A DNA stretch of 64,000 nucleotides, taken from the NCBI GenBank assembly GCA_010094025.1, contig ML991773.1, positions 682,001 through 746,000 on the forward strand, read 5' to 3'. The translations under genes were made by a program, and so were the position numbers. Source of the DNA: Viridothelium virens (Eukaryota; Ascomycota; Dothideomycetes; Trypetheliales; Trypetheliaceae). Below the pieces are notes generated by a model. That model saw only the letters and a program-made list of their open reading frames with translations. It was not told the origin of the DNA and did not search any database. The stretch's first letter is position 1; each line of letters begins with the position of its first letter. This document shows positions 34,701 to 46,243 of the stretch, in pieces.

Positions 34701-34820
34701 TATCACGGCGTCATCACAGCGGAGGAAATGTACGAATTTGCGGAACGGAGAGCAGATTGGCTAGTTGTGAGACGTGATGTCGAAAAGGCCATGTATGGGA
34801 TTGGATGTTTGATCATGTAG
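31779..34820 (+). CDS. RCY1: Recyclin-1, F-box and Sec10-like protein
   Basis: An F-box protein of endocytic recycling and secretion (yeast Rcy1, fission yeast Pof6). Exons 31779-31887, 31940-34430 and 34550-34820 give 956 residues. The 52-bp first intron sits inside the F-box, and splicing restores LPAELIATILDYLPGPDLIRFALTSRRM. The exocyst Sec10-like region spans about 190-950, with long helices (YGKIHGALAPYYFDLLITPG, DFFRRLAAALNEQALLIDRVF, LECYLKAVSNTYDQMHQFG) and the conserved end DINHYALFVGSLRQKPLTPY...FAERRADWLVVRRDVEKAM. A Ser/Thr/Pro-rich linker lies at about 480-540. The last kilobase turns C-rich and then G-rich. Confidence 0.92.
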
Positions 34821-35697
34821 ACCACGCAACGTACACGTTTCGATATGCATTAGCGTCAGGCAATCTGAGGGGGCTTTCTGATAGCGAATTAGCGACATAC
34901 TGCTTCCTGAATGTACGGTAGTAATCGCTATGCACCTCGGCATCTGTCAGATCTCACAGCGATTCGCGGTCACGCCAACATTTCACAGCAAAACATCAGC
35001 ACAGTGTTCAAATGCTTCATAGTACTCTACCATTCCCTATCTCCTTAACGCCACTTTGCCCTATCACACCCCTCCAAAGCCGAAAAGAGGTGCCTCTCTA
35101 CTCCACTCTATGTCTCGCAAGTCCAGCATAGAAGAGAGAGGGGAAGAGGAGAGACATTGCAGTGCTGGACCCCCGAAACGGTAACCAGCAAGAAAACACA
35201 GGTCATGACTCATGAGCAGCAAATTAGGAAGAAAAAGCAGCAGCCCAGCACGCAGCAGACAAACAACACCCACGCAGCCTAAATCAACAGTCAACTTTGC
35301 CGAACCGAATCTCCATCTTCATCCCTTCCATTCGCAACAAGCATCGCCATGGGGAAATATTAAAAAGCAGTAATGAGGTGAGAGGTTGGGGTATAGAGGA
35401 TCAGTCTATGTAAAGCTCCTACAAGAGCTTCTAGTGATGCCAATAGAAGTCAAAGTGCATGAGCATGACGCGAAGAGAAGTAGCGGCGGATTCGAAGATC
35501 CTTTCTCCACCTCCACAAGAAAGGCCGAAGCCACCGATATAGCACAATCCAGTAACACACAAAGCTAGCCAGGACTGGACTTCGTTTCAACAATCGTTTA
35601 TAGTTTCGAAGCAGTCGCCGAAGTCCATATTTCGTTACCGGTATCGAGGGGCGAAAGGTCTTTCCTCCTTGCCCCTCTTCTTGTTCAGTATACACGC
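34821..35697. other. Convergent intergenic region, no gene seen
   Basis: These 877 bp lie between the 3' ends of RCY1 and the cyclin gene. No convincing ORF, RNA or repeat was found. Confidence 0.4.
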
Positions 35698-37195
35698 TTA
35701 AGAAGCAGGATACATGCCCTCCATTGCTCTCCGTCCCTGCCGCTGAGCAACGACTTCGCGGGCGTAGAACTCGACAAGCATGGTGCCGTATGCCTCCATC
35801 TCCTCCGCTGGGATAGCCAGGCGGAAATCGTTCAGCAGGAGAAACTGGAGTTCGAGGTGGTTGAGTTCGACCAGGGGAAGGCCGCCAACCTACATCACCG
35901 TTAGATTACACCAAACCTATAGGAAGATAATCGTAACATACCTTTGCGTATCTGGAATTTGTGTAGAAAATGTCTGAGAAGAACTTGCTGGCGCACGTTA
36001 CGCCTGCAATTACTAGTCGGTGGATGTTAAAGCTATCGACGACGAAGAAGTGAGAAAGATTGTAGGGGTCAATTTCTGGACTTGGACCCCCAGATGAAGG
36101 AGGCGTTGGACTCAGTGCAGGCCTTGCGGATCCCATTTCTGGTGGTCCGCTGGCTTCTGCTGAGCCTTCCACTGATGGAGGTGTCGCTGTGTGGGGTGGA
36201 GGTGGATTCGGTATAGGCGCTGCTCGGGCAGTGGCCGATGAGGCGGAACTATTGCTCCGTTGACCGATCCTCGCGTTACTATCGAAGGCCTGCTGATTCA
36301 TTTGCCGCAAGCTTTGCATTGGTCCCGCATTTACTCTCTCCGTCATTCGATCAAAGTACACAAGCAAGCTCAAGAACACCTCGTAAGTCGTGGGGCAGTA
36401 CTTGTGTATCCGCGCCAAATAACTGAGAATGGTAATGCTGGGAACGTTCTTCCCGTGGAATGCCAGAACACTTGTAGTTTGTTGACTCAAGCTCGTCGTG
36501 CCTTCAATTGGTGGTATTTGTCGGTGCAGATGCTCATGTTGACGGTCATTCGTCGTTGTTATCTTTGTTAGGAGTCCTGCCACCATCTCAATAATATCCG
36601 TGACTGGCATGGAGCTGATCTCATATTGTGGTCCAACATCGTCAAGGCCTCGCGTCCGCTGCGACGACCCTGCAGAAAAGGTGCTCGCATCTTCTGTTGC
36701 AAAGCTTTGTATGTGGGCGAGGTCACGAACTTTGATTCGATTCGGGGTTCCTGGTACTGAATCAACTGTGGATCGGATCGAGCGTGTCGGAGATGGCACT
36801 GAAGAAGAGGTTCCAGAAGCTGCATCTCGTGGCAGAGCAGGCTGTGAAGAGGTAGATGTATGGGGGACTGGGTTCCCGGCGAATCGCGGACTCGAGGGAA
36901 TTTGTTGTGAGGAGTGGTGAGATGGAGCACTTAGATTATCGGAACGAGCAGCCGTATTTGCTTGCTGTTGAGGTACATAGCCTGAGCTTGAAGCTCTTGA
37001 GGCGGCGTCAGTCATGGATATGTCCGAAACCGCAGAGGGTCGTGTGCGCAGTTGATCTGTCGACGCGAATGACGTAGACGCGCGATATGGCTGTTGGTCC
37101 GAGGGAGGATCGTGCGAATGGTGCGACTCTCCACCAAAGATGCCCTGTTGATGGGGAAAGTGGGAGACGACGTCGCTAATCACCAAGGAGCCCAT
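35698..37195 (-). CDS. pho80: Pho80-like cyclin (PREG family)
   Basis: A cyclin partner of the Pho85-type kinase that restrains the phosphate-starvation regulator (PREG/PGOV in Neurospora). Exons 35942-37195 and 35698-35889 (intron 52 bp) give 481 residues. Residues 1-190 are Ser/Gln-rich and disordered. The cyclin box begins MPVTDIIEMVAGLLTKITTTND and continues IPSITILSYLARIHKYCP-like helices (VPSITILSYLARIHKYCPTT), VFLSLLVYFDRMTERVN, HFFVVDSFNIHRLVIAG, KFFSDIFYTNSRYAKVGGLP, LNHLELQFLLLNDFRLAIP. A Pro/Ser-rich insert of about 90 residues splits the box. The length matches filamentous-fungal PREG. Another Pcl-type cyclin cannot be fully excluded. Confidence 0.82.
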
Positions 37196-38511
37196 GTTAC
37201 CCTACGGTCGAGGACTTAGGGAGAGAATCTATGAGATAAGAAGCGTGATTAGTGAAGTGATACGATCAGTGCACAAGCAGAGTGTGTAAGTCCACTCATC
37301 CAAAGAACATGCAGAGTGTGATTTCGAGATGTGGAGAGCAATGGCAAATGTTGGTCTGGATTCACCGCTTTGTGGGGTGCAAGAGGTTGAGTGTCGGGTG
37401 AGATGACGCTACTTGGCGATCTTCCGCCACGGTGTTTGCGACAAGGTGACGAGGCCGACTCTTGCTCCACCGACGTGAGGGTTGGTCGTCGAGGGTGTTT
37501 TGGTGATGGTGTTGAATCTTGCGATAAGGAAAGCTAGCTGAGCGGTGAATGTGACGCGAGTGGTAGTGGCAGCGACAGAAAGAGAATACGAACCTCGTGA
37601 AGCATTCCACGCGCTCCGAGTTTCGGCGTCGCAGCACCGTAACCAAAGTAAATTGGACGGCCAAGCGAGCATTAAACTCGTCGAGAGATGCGACAGAGAA
37701 GAGAAGCGGGTCGTGGGTGGGAAAGGGACAGTGGAGGAGTGTGGATGGAGAAAGCAAGGCGCAATGGGACGTGGATGGTGTGGATGGTGTGGATGGTGAA
37801 GCCTGGGCGGGACAGGCGCGTTGGCTCGTCATCCGCTATCGCACCTTGCTGTTCTCCTATTTCTCGCTATTCTTGGCCCCCTATCCCCCCCATGGCCCAC
37901 TCCGACCGATGCACACATCCTGGAGATCATCCTCGCAACCCGTCGGTGCGTCCTTCCAGATCACTGCCCGTATCCGCCAATACGTACCTACTCCGTATAG
38001 ACCGAGTACAAGACCAAGTACAAGACCAATACTTCGTACAATATCTGGGCATCCACAGACCCGCGCACGTGGGTGTACATGCGCACTGTGTTTGTTACTG
38101 GCAATGAGTTTTGTTGTGTTGCAGCTCTCGCTAAACGCTTAGTCCATCGGGCCTCAACTCTCGAATCTCCCGCTGTCATCAATGTGCCGACATGAGTGCA
38201 CTAATTGGCTTGTAGATAAACACCATGGGATCGGCCCGAGCAAAGAGGCGACCGCTCATTGGAATATGGAATAGGCTCTCGTCCCGCCCTTCCGCTCCGA
38301 CGGTGTCAGCTCACTTTGCTTTTTGCTCCTAAAGTCTCAATTCCCAATTCCGCTGGTACTTTCCGTACTGTAACTAGCAACATGCCTCCAAAGAAGGTCT
38401 CTAAGTGAAACACCCCATGCTACGACCTGGTCTAGGTGGACTTTCTTTTTATTTATTATACACCACTAGGATCCTTGCTAGAAAACTAGGTACGAATGCC
38501 GGACTCATTCA
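37196..38511. other. Upstream region of the cyclin gene and 3' flank of PRE3
   Basis: This 1.3-kb region includes a probable long 5' leader of the cyclin gene, a 9-bp tandem repeat (GTGGATGGT three times at 37771-37797) and an 11-bp near-duplication (AGTACAAGACC) near 38010. An eight-codon plus-strand frame (38382-38408) reads MPPKKVSK then stop. Open frames on both strands in 37360-38140 look like GC-driven chance. Confidence 0.4.
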
Positions 38512-39461
38512 CTACTGCGGCCCTGGGCCCGCATATCCTTGATCTGGCAGGTACAGATGCCTTTGGGCACCTCTGGCGGTGAGCACCATCAATCTTATCA
38601 CTCCTCCTGAGCTCCCGTCCCACTTGATAGCTTCCCGCAGTGCCCCCTTGACGAACTCGATGCCCTCCTGCTCCGTCATGTTTTCTCTCCAGTTCGCATC
38701 ACAGTATCCGTAGATGTATGTTGAGCCTGAACCGCCGATTGCATACGATTGTTTGTGAAGAGAGCCGCCAACAGGTATCGAGTAGACTTGACCTCCATGT
38801 CGATGATCATAACCGGCGATTATCATTCCTGCTCTTGATAATTGTTAGTCGCCGGATGATTTCGACAATACCGACCATAACCTACGTCAACTGATCTTTG
38901 TTATTGTAGCATAGCTCTTGAAAAAGTGCTGCTGCCGTTTGGGTCGTAGGCGGCTCATCGTTGGTGATGCCGTACATGCCGAGGTGATACTGAACGATAT
39001 CTGCTACCGCTTGCGTGTCTGCTGCCGAACCTGATCTGCAGCACCAGATGGTATCATGTACTTGCGTGAGCTTGTCCGTAACTCGATTCGCGATGTAGGC
39101 ACCAGTGGTTGTTCTGCTGTCCGCCCCCAGTATGACACCGTCCTTGAAGTTTATAGCCATACTATCCTGCCGTCAACTGCGAATCTATGAGGAGCTCGAC
39201 AAAGCAAGACGGTGATGGATCTGGAGGAAAGCTTGGTTGATGACGGAAATAAAAGGCTTACATAGATGTGCCTAAACTAGGAACAAAAGTCAGCAAATTG
39301 TTCAGTCTCTAATGATGCCAGGCATGCTTACTTGACTTCGCCATTTTTCAAGTGGTTCATATCCACGTGAATGCCATCTATCGAAAAGTCAGACTTGTTC
39401 AAGCAGCAAATCGGCAGAAGCTACCTTCTCCCAGCATGCCAGTGCCTTGTCCATAGAGCAT
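38512..39461 (-). CDS. PRE3: 20S proteasome subunit beta type-1 (catalytic, caspase-like)
   Basis: The beta1 subunit of the 20S core, which cleaves after acidic residues using its N-terminal threonine. Five exons: 39425-39461, 39332-39377, 39262-39276 (15 bp), 38886-39161 and 38512-38833, giving 231 residues with all phases consistent. The propeptide is [20 protein letters not shown], then HLKNGEVNLG, and the mature enzyme begins [20 protein letters not shown]. Catalytic Thr1 is in the micro-exon. Asp17 (GADSRT) and Lys33 (RVTDKL) lie in exon 4. Further landmarks are [39 protein letters not shown] and [19 protein letters not shown]. The annotation is easy to truncate to an internal methionine because of the tiny exons. 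Confidence 0.93.
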
Positions 39462-39937
39462 GGTGGCCAGTTCGTTTTCGGCGCAGAAACTTAAATTGAA
39501 ATGTCTGAATCGCTTTATGATGTTACGATAGCTGCCAGATGACAAATGGTAGCAAAGGCAAATCCTCGTGAGGGCCGCTTGAGTTGAGGTTCTTGAAGTG
39601 TACGGCGTAGGTGGTGACCATCCGTGCAGCTCTAGAGTAGGTAAGGTAGCTTAGGCAAACGTCAAGCGCGCGTCTCGCTTCACCTTCGAGATCGGCAACG
39701 CGGCCAAGCCTTCACCACGTTCGTCCTCCACCCTAGGTATACACTTCTCAATTTCAGGCTGCATTTCCATTAGCCGTTCTTGCTCTACGACTGTCCTTCT
39801 CGAAAACGACTGTCCTTACGACCACTGTGATCTCCGTATATTCTTCCTACAAGCTGTGACAATAAACTTTGGAGATCCCAGGATAGCGCGGCACGTCTCT
39901 GCGGTGCTCCACATCTCGAACGCCACTGAGCATTGAG
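39462..39937. promoter_or_regulatory. Divergent promoter PRE3/BEM46
   Basis: These 476 bp lie between two divergent start codons. It is pyrimidine-rich near 39760-39850. I did not find the yeast proteasome element GGTGGCAAA. Confidence 0.45.
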
Positions 39938-40893
39938 ATGGCTTCATACCTCAGTGGCTTCATTTCGTACCTGCGCATACCAGTTCTTGCCTCCTCCGGA
40001 GTAGCAGCTCTACTAAGCACTGTGCTTTACTTCAAGCAAAAGTTCGGCCCCGCCTAGTCATGGGACAACCCGTTCAAGAGCTTAATTGACATCGTAGCAG
40101 TGAACTAATATATCCCCGCAATATACCATTGAATGCGCGCACCGAAGTCCCCAAGCCTTCACAATTTGGGATTCAAGATTTTGAAGAACTCAAGATACCA
40201 ACACCCGATGGTGAATCTTTAAGTGCTTTCCTCATTCGTCCATCGAATAAGCAGTTCGCCTGCAACATTACCATTTTAACCTTCCATGGCAACGCTGGGA
40301 ATATTGGCCACCGTGTACCTATAGCCAAAGTTCTCGAGAATAGCCTTGGTGCCAATGTCCTCATGTTGGAATATCGTGGGTACGGATTGTCGACAGGTGA
40401 TCCCAACGAAAAGGGTCTTACAATCGATGCTCAGACAGGATTGGATTACATCCGCCAGCGAGCAGAGCTTCGTGGTACGAAGATTATCATCTACGGTCAG
40501 AGCCTTGGAGGTGCAGTTGGCATCGGTCTGGCCGCACGGAACCAGGAGCAAGGTGACATCGCTGCCTTGATCCTAGAAAATACATTCCTCAGCATTCGCA
40601 AGATGATACCTGCTGCGCTTCCACCCGCCAGGTATTTAGCACCCTTCTGTCATCAAGTCTGGCCAAGTGAGGAGATGCTGCCTAACATTACGAAGATGCC
40701 AGTGCTCTTTCTCAGTGGACTTAAAGACGAGATAGTCCCTCCATCACATATGAAGCAATTATACGATTCCTGCAAAGCACCAGTCAAGATCTGGAGAGAG
40801 CTGCCAAATGGAGATCACAACAGCAGTGTAGCTGAACCTGGATATTTTCAGTATGTCGAGCAGTTCATCCACGAACACGTCGTCAAGAGGTGA
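39938..40893 (+). CDS. BEM46: Bem46-like alpha/beta hydrolase (ABHD13/17 type)
   Basis: A membrane-anchored alpha/beta hydrolase linked to cell polarity in fungi. The closest animal relatives include depalmitoylases, so a thioesterase role is possible but unproven. Exons 39938-40041 and 40101-40893 (intron 59 bp) give 298 residues. The first exon encodes a hydrophobic anchor (IPVLASSGVAALLSTVLYF). Splicing creates NELIYPRNIPLNARTEVPKP, the conserved Bem46 start, in place of a stop-filled leader. The fold shows the oxyanion HGNAGNIGHR, nucleophile GQSLGG, acid LKDEIVPP and base GDHNSS. The length is standard for the family. Confidence 0.9.
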
Positions 40894-41401
40894 AAACAGG
40901 ATGCCAGCACCCGATTGTTTGAAGGCTCTAAACATGTATAGCACAGTACCGAAGAAGCAATGAGAAGCTGAGAATATGAGAGCAGCGTCAAGATAAATTG
41001 ATACAGTTAATGAGCGACTGTGAAAGAAGAAAACAACGGTCTATACCCAAAAAGTCCAAGAAAATAACGAGAGAATACGCCCAAGCTCCACCACCATAAA
41101 CCAGAATGAAAGACCCATTTTTCTATCCCTTATGACCCAACAGCGATGGTAAATTGGTTGGATTAATAAAAATGAACGACGCCTTTTGATGCAATGTTAC
41201 ATGATGACGCTGATGCCGGATGAAACGACGAAGCAGAGATTGTGACAAGACTCATGATCTCCGTTGACGCATCTCCATGACTGGGTCCTTTTCAGCTCCG
41301 GTGCGGTCGAGCCAAATGATTGGATAATGTTGACAGGTCCTGGACCGCAGTCTTGTGACTGCTAAGAGATGAATCATTGTCGATCATGTTCGCAAGGAAT
41401 G
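40894..41401. other. Convergent intergenic region
   Basis: These 508 bp are AT-rich, with no supported gene or repeat. Confidence 0.4.
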
Positions 41402-41748
41402 TCACGTCCCTAGGCGACTATCAGCAAAAGCTTTCTAAATTGCGGAGTCAAAGGGGAGATCGACATACCCGGATCCCTTGGCTGAGGCTCATCACCGCAA
41501 CAGAAGAAGGCCCGTAGGCTATCTAGACTGATACGCATTTTCTCCGGCGAGATCTTGGGCGACGGGGCCGAAGAAGGCGTGCGGGATGGAATATCTGAAG
41601 GCTTTGGTCTCGTCGGCGTGATGCTGGCTTCTGGCGAAATAGCCGGTGATGATTCTCGAGGATGCGCTTGGTATTCCGGTGTTGTTGTTGTTGCTTCAAA
41701 CCGAGGCACAGGGGAGGAAGGACCTTCACGTCTTATACTGGCCTCCAT
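41402..41748 (-). CDS. Small Pro/Ser-rich protein, unknown
   Basis: Exon 1 is 41469-41748. With a 59-bp intron (GTATGT...CTAG) and an 8-bp last exon (41402-41409) the product is 95 residues ending EPQPRDPGT. Unspliced it would be 112 residues. Residues 1-75 are Pro/Ser/Thr-rich and disordered (ISPEASITPTRPKPSDIPSR). Then comes a compact motif SLDSLRAFFCCGDEPQPRD, whose Cys pair could be lipid-modified or bind metal. I do not recognise a family. Confidence 0.45.
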
Positions 41749-42227
41749 GGGATGTCTTGTGAATGGTATAACGGCAGCCTTCTGCTGAGCGCTTGTATAT
41801 AAGCGATCCGGTCAAGACAGTCAACAGCGAGTGTTATTATAACGAAGGAATGACATAATTTTAGGGGCCGGTGTCATGAATCTTATCATAATCGCTCAGG
41901 TGGTGGGTCTTGTCATCAGTGCTCAAGTCAACCCCAATAGCAGGCCAGAAGTCGCAAAGTTGAGTGCTAGAGTGTAGGTAGAAGCCAATTGCTGGCGCAC
42001 AATGTTTAAATGGGTGCCTGAGGCGTGGGCTACTTGTTTAGATACCAACAGGGGCCATTTCGAATTGAGAGACCATCTAGGACCAGGACTTGAGCGTTGC
42101 AGATTTCGGTAAATGCTGAGGCTAGCCGACGCAGCACCCAGACGACGAAAATCTCCGTTGAATATTGCTCATACTCTAGAGCACTGCAGCGTTGAATCAT
42201 AGCTGGAAAAAGTTAGAGATCATGAGC
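41749..42227. other. Intergenic region, no gene seen
   Basis: This 479-bp region holds the upstream flank of the small Pro/Ser protein. Nothing is supported. Confidence 0.35.
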
Positions 42228-43013
42228 CTAGAAACCCGACAGAAAGACGGCTGTGGGGTACCGTGTAAATGCGTGAGGCGGAATCTTCTCTTTCTCTAAG
42301 CATGGACGTTCGAGAAAAACGGAATTGGCGCTTCTGATTCGTTGCGTCTGTACAGTGACGCATCCTGCCAGGGGACATTTGCGCTGAACATGCCAATCCA
42401 GTAGATACGGCGGGCCAATGAACTGCGGCTGATCCCCTGACAGGAAGCGGGCGATGCGGTGCCATGTTGCCGGGTCGCAATAGCTCCAGGCGCTCGCTTC
42501 AAGATGCCTTGGCACCTTGGGGAGGTCATACTCGAGGCTGATTTTCCTGACGCCAGATGAGCCTGCTAACGGTGCTAACACGATCGCTGTTTGAATGTCC
42601 AAGGCACCAGAATTTTCCCATGCGTGACTGGCCGCATCGTGATGATCTTGAACACGCCAGCCACAAGCGCCACAACGTTTACTGAACTTCAAATAAGCCA
42701 ACTTTCCAGCCTCAATCTCTAATACTCCTCCTTATCCATCCTTCGACTGACCGCAAAAAAAACTCGTCGGAAAGAAATGCTCTTCTGTCAGACCTAACAT
42801 GGTCACTACGGCACAGGCAATGATGATTTTGCCATTCTTAGCGTCAAGATCGATCGGCACTACTCTGGAAACCGTTGGGCCTATCCAACACGCCACTGCG
42901 TTCTCTGAGATCCAACTAAACTCCACACCGGAAATCTTCTCGTAAGGCAAGGGAGGCAGCCACCGTGTGGCTTGACTCTGGCCTCTTATTTCTACTTTGC
43001 ATCCGCATTTATA
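42228..43013 (-). pseudogene. Coding region interrupted by one in-frame stop, unknown family
   Basis: The minus strand reads protein-like sequence in one frame from about 43013 to 42228, about 260 codons, with a single TAA at about 42732. Upstream part: CKVEIRGQSQATRWLPPLPY, EKISGVEFSWISENAVACW, DLDAKNGKIIIACAVVTML. Downstream part: GGVLEIEAGKLAYLKFSKRC, AGSSGVRKISLEYDLPKVPR, HLEASAWSYCDPATWHRIAR. No ATG starts the frame. It could be a pseudogene, a spliced gene whose intron removes the stop, or read-through. The motifs CGACGW and LAGCVTV have spaced cysteines, but no fold is recognised. Confidence 0.4.
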
Positions 43014-45430
43014 CTATGCTCAAGGACACCTTTACGTTGAGACCGTCAGATACGAACTTTAGGCTTCAAGAACCGAAACAATAACGGCATCCGGCTCAAA
43101 CAATATTACAGTCGGGATGACAATTTACAATCCAAACAGCGCGTGCATGACGCGAAAAACCCTCTCAGACGCAACAGTGACACCCCCGCATGATGGCTGT
43201 CTTACCCACCATCTCATCTACCCTGATCGTTTTCTCTGCAAGGGCTTTCCATACCCTTCTAGCGTTGTAGAAATCGAGGTCGGTCGTTGACTTGCCAATA
43301 CATGAAGCCGATGGTTATGCACTTTATTTTGCGCTGCCCAGCAAGGAAATCGCTGCCGAGAGTCGAACCTTTTTTAGGTTTCAGCTTCACCCAAAACGGC
43401 ATTAATTCCGCCTACACCCAACAGCAAATGTTACTCAAAAATTATTTGAAATGTTACCGGCATAATCTTTTGCCTTTTTTGTTCACTCAAAATATTATTA
43501 AGAAAACAGCAAGATGGCAGAAATACCTACAACGGGGTTGTCCGGCTTTTGACCAATGCATTTGCAAGATGATATGTCAAGAAATGATGAAGTAGAAACC
43601 CTATCTCGACAAGGATTTCTTAGAGCGAGTAAGTCTACTCCATAAGCTCGAATGAACATCGAAGCTTCGAGTACCTATTCTTAGCTACATAAATGCCGTT
43701 TTGACCATATTCAAGGCAGGTGAAACGGGCAGGTAAACGGAATCATGGGTAAAGCTGGACCCCTGAAAGGATTATATCAAAACACCGGTGAAGTGCAACA
43801 GCATGGAGAACTTCCCAGTCAAGTCTTCCCGCACTTTCCGGACGACAATAGAGCTAATCATAATCCAGATCTCTCTTACTAGGTATTTGCTTATCTTAAT
43901 CTGCATTAGAGTACGCACTATCCTTCCACGTGGCTGTCACGACGTCAATGTCCGGCTAGCCTCTAATTCGCTAATCACTCGTTCATTATTACCAAGATGA
44001 CATCTCTGTGGGGACACTAATGGAAGATCATCCGCACCTCATCTTACTTTGCATAGCGTTTTGCGCTTTTTGTAACAAACTAGGGTAGCGTGTGTGCCAC
44101 GTTGCCATCTATAGTGCTTCGTCTCCCTCTATCTTCAGCTCACACCTTTCTTTTCGAGCCTAATTGATCACTCCCTGTAATCATCCTCAGAAAGCTACCT
44201 AAACGAAGCTGTTTCACCGGAATATGATGTGTATCTACTGATGAAGCTGAAAAATATTTTGTCATCATTGAAGCTACGGCCGTTTCACCTCGATCAAGGA
44301 ATACGTAGCGTGGCGATTCCCGGATCGAACGGATGCTTCGACCCACTAGATCGAGTCTTGATACCAAGAAGTTGAGTTTGTACGTGGACGAGCGGACTTA
44401 AAACGACTTGGAAAGCCGAACAGAAGAGAGACAGCTTCGGACAAGAATTCGTAAGTTGAATGAGAGTCGAGGTATATTATTTATCTGTTTCCGTATACGA
44501 TTGATTTTGTATGGCATTTGCGCTGCTGGTTCGATGCAAAGAGCAGAGTCTTACTGATTCATATCGCTTCTGCTCTGTAAGTTGCGTCATTGGCATGCGG
44601 AAGTATCAAGAGCATACATTCATCTACAATCATCCGACAATGATGCCGTTTAGGTATGGATGATTCCAGTAATCATTTAAATCTCTGGGCGGTATCAACG
44701 CTCGACAGGTACAATGTGCGAAGCTTCGAATCAGAAATCTCCAAACGTCGCCTTGTATCGCCAGAAGTGAATTAAAAGTGCTCCTGCTGCGATTGTATCA
44801 CAACAGAATTGTCAATCTGCCGCTGTCATTGCTGTCTGGGCATCGGATCATCTCACACAGTCTTGCTTATCTCGTATTTTATTCAATTATGGTTCGACTG
44901 TGCACCGGGAATTGCCGTTGAAGTCAAGTCGCTTTTCCAAAGTTGTCCCAGCTCTGAAAAACAGAATGATGTTCATGGGCGGTTTTCAGATAGACTATTC
45001 ATCTATGAACCGCGTAAAACGCTCGCTCTTCGAGATTTTTGTCATTCCATTCTTCCAAGAGCAAGTAGCTTGGGTAAGTAGCTGCAGCATGATGCACCAG
45101 GACGGTGTTCCACCAAACGCCCGACAGTGGGCCAGACGCAGAATTAGACCTTCCGAATGGGTCGCCCCGAACTTCCCCACGCCTCTAGTGCAGGGTCAAC
45201 GCAGCACGACCAATCACATTGAGTGACCTCGGGATTTCCCTGCATTTGCCATTGGTCCGCCAACCAAAAGAGGCATTATAAGTACGACTTGTCTCCGCAT
45301 CTGGAGCTTGATTTTGGCTCGCTGGCTTTGATAAGAGCTAGAGCTACTACAGCGCGCTGCAAGTGTCCTTCACCTCGTCGCGTGCGAATTCCATCATTCG
45401 CAAAGCTTCAATCTCTCAGCTATCTTGAAA
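43014..45430. other. Gene-poor region of 2.4 kb
   Basis: This is the longest stretch without a supported gene. It is AT-rich with only short, unconvincing open frames on both strands. I found no tRNA, no terminal repeats and no tandem arrays. The last few hundred bases should hold the CFEM gene promoter. Confidence 0.4.
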
Positions 45431-46243
45431 ATGCCTTCTCCCGTCACCCTTGTCGCTCTCATGAGCATCATTGGGTCTGCTGTCGCACAGCTACCTCCCG
45501 GCATCCCGACCTGCGCCGTACGCTCCTACTTTTTCTTGAAAACTCCCTCTGTCGTTTCGCCAGGAACATATAGCTGATGAAAACCCTTTCTTACAGCAAA
45601 ATTGCATCGGTACCAGCTTCGGTGGCTGCCAGACGCTCGATGTGAAGTGCATCTGCGGCAACCATGACCTCATCAGCCAGCTCTCCTGCTGCATCTCCCA
45701 AGGTTGCGATGCTGCTGATCAGCAAAGTATGTCCGAACCTAGACGCTGCATTCCGTCCTCACCTCTCCCTTCTTGCCTACCACATCCTCAGCAACACCAA
45801 CCACTAACTCCCACACCCTTCCCTCCACAGCCTCCGTCGCCTTCGCCAACAAAATCTGCGCCCCCTACAACGTCGAACTCCCCCAATCCGCCTCCTGCGC
45901 CTCAGGCACCACCCCAACTCCAGCACCTGGCTCCTCCTCCTCCTCCGCGGCATCCTCCGCTTCTTCCGCCGCCTCCTCCGTCTCCTCCGCTATCTCATCA
46001 TCCCTCTCGTCCGTCACGGCGACGTCGATTGGCGGAATCCATAATGCGACGTCGACGGGAGCTGGCGCGACGGGCGCTTCGGGATCTGGGTCGGGCAGTG
46101 GTAGTGCGACTGGGAGCGGCAGTGGCAGCGGGAGCGGCTCTTCATCTTCAGCGACAGCGGCGTCCAGTGCGGGAGCTGGGCGTGTAGAGGGAGGTTTATT
46201 TGGTGCGGCGGGGTTGGTCTTGGGTGGGCTGGCTATGTTGTGA
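45431..46243 (+). CDS. CFEM-domain GPI-anchored cell-surface protein
   Basis: An extracellular eight-cysteine CFEM protein; some members bind haem or act as virulence or surface-sensing factors. Exons 45431-45517, 45597-45726 and 45831-46243 give 209 residues. Signal peptide MPSPVTLVALMSIIGSAVAQ. The CFEM domain spans about residues 22-95: PTCAQNCIGTSFGGCQ, VKCICGNHDLISQLSCC, ISQGCDAADQQTSVAFANK, ICAPYNVELPQSASC. The Asp that ligates haem iron in Csa2-type proteins would fall in the VKC/ICGN region and is present as LDVKC. A long Ser/Ala then Gly/Ser linker follows. The C-terminus (GGLFGAAGLVLGGLAML) is a GPI-attachment signal. Confidence 0.92.

Noticed and set aside
37362-38142. Overlapping 130-180 codon frames on both strands
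   Set aside because: Low-complexity products in the cyclin upstream region; probably leader sequence.
43360-43385. Possible tRNA T-arm (GAGTCGAAC) on the minus strand
   Set aside because: The flanking bases do not form T, anticodon or acceptor stems of normal length.
44809-45226. Overlapping plus-strand frames before the CFEM gene
   Set aside because: No domain or splice pattern; likely promoter and leader of the CFEM gene.
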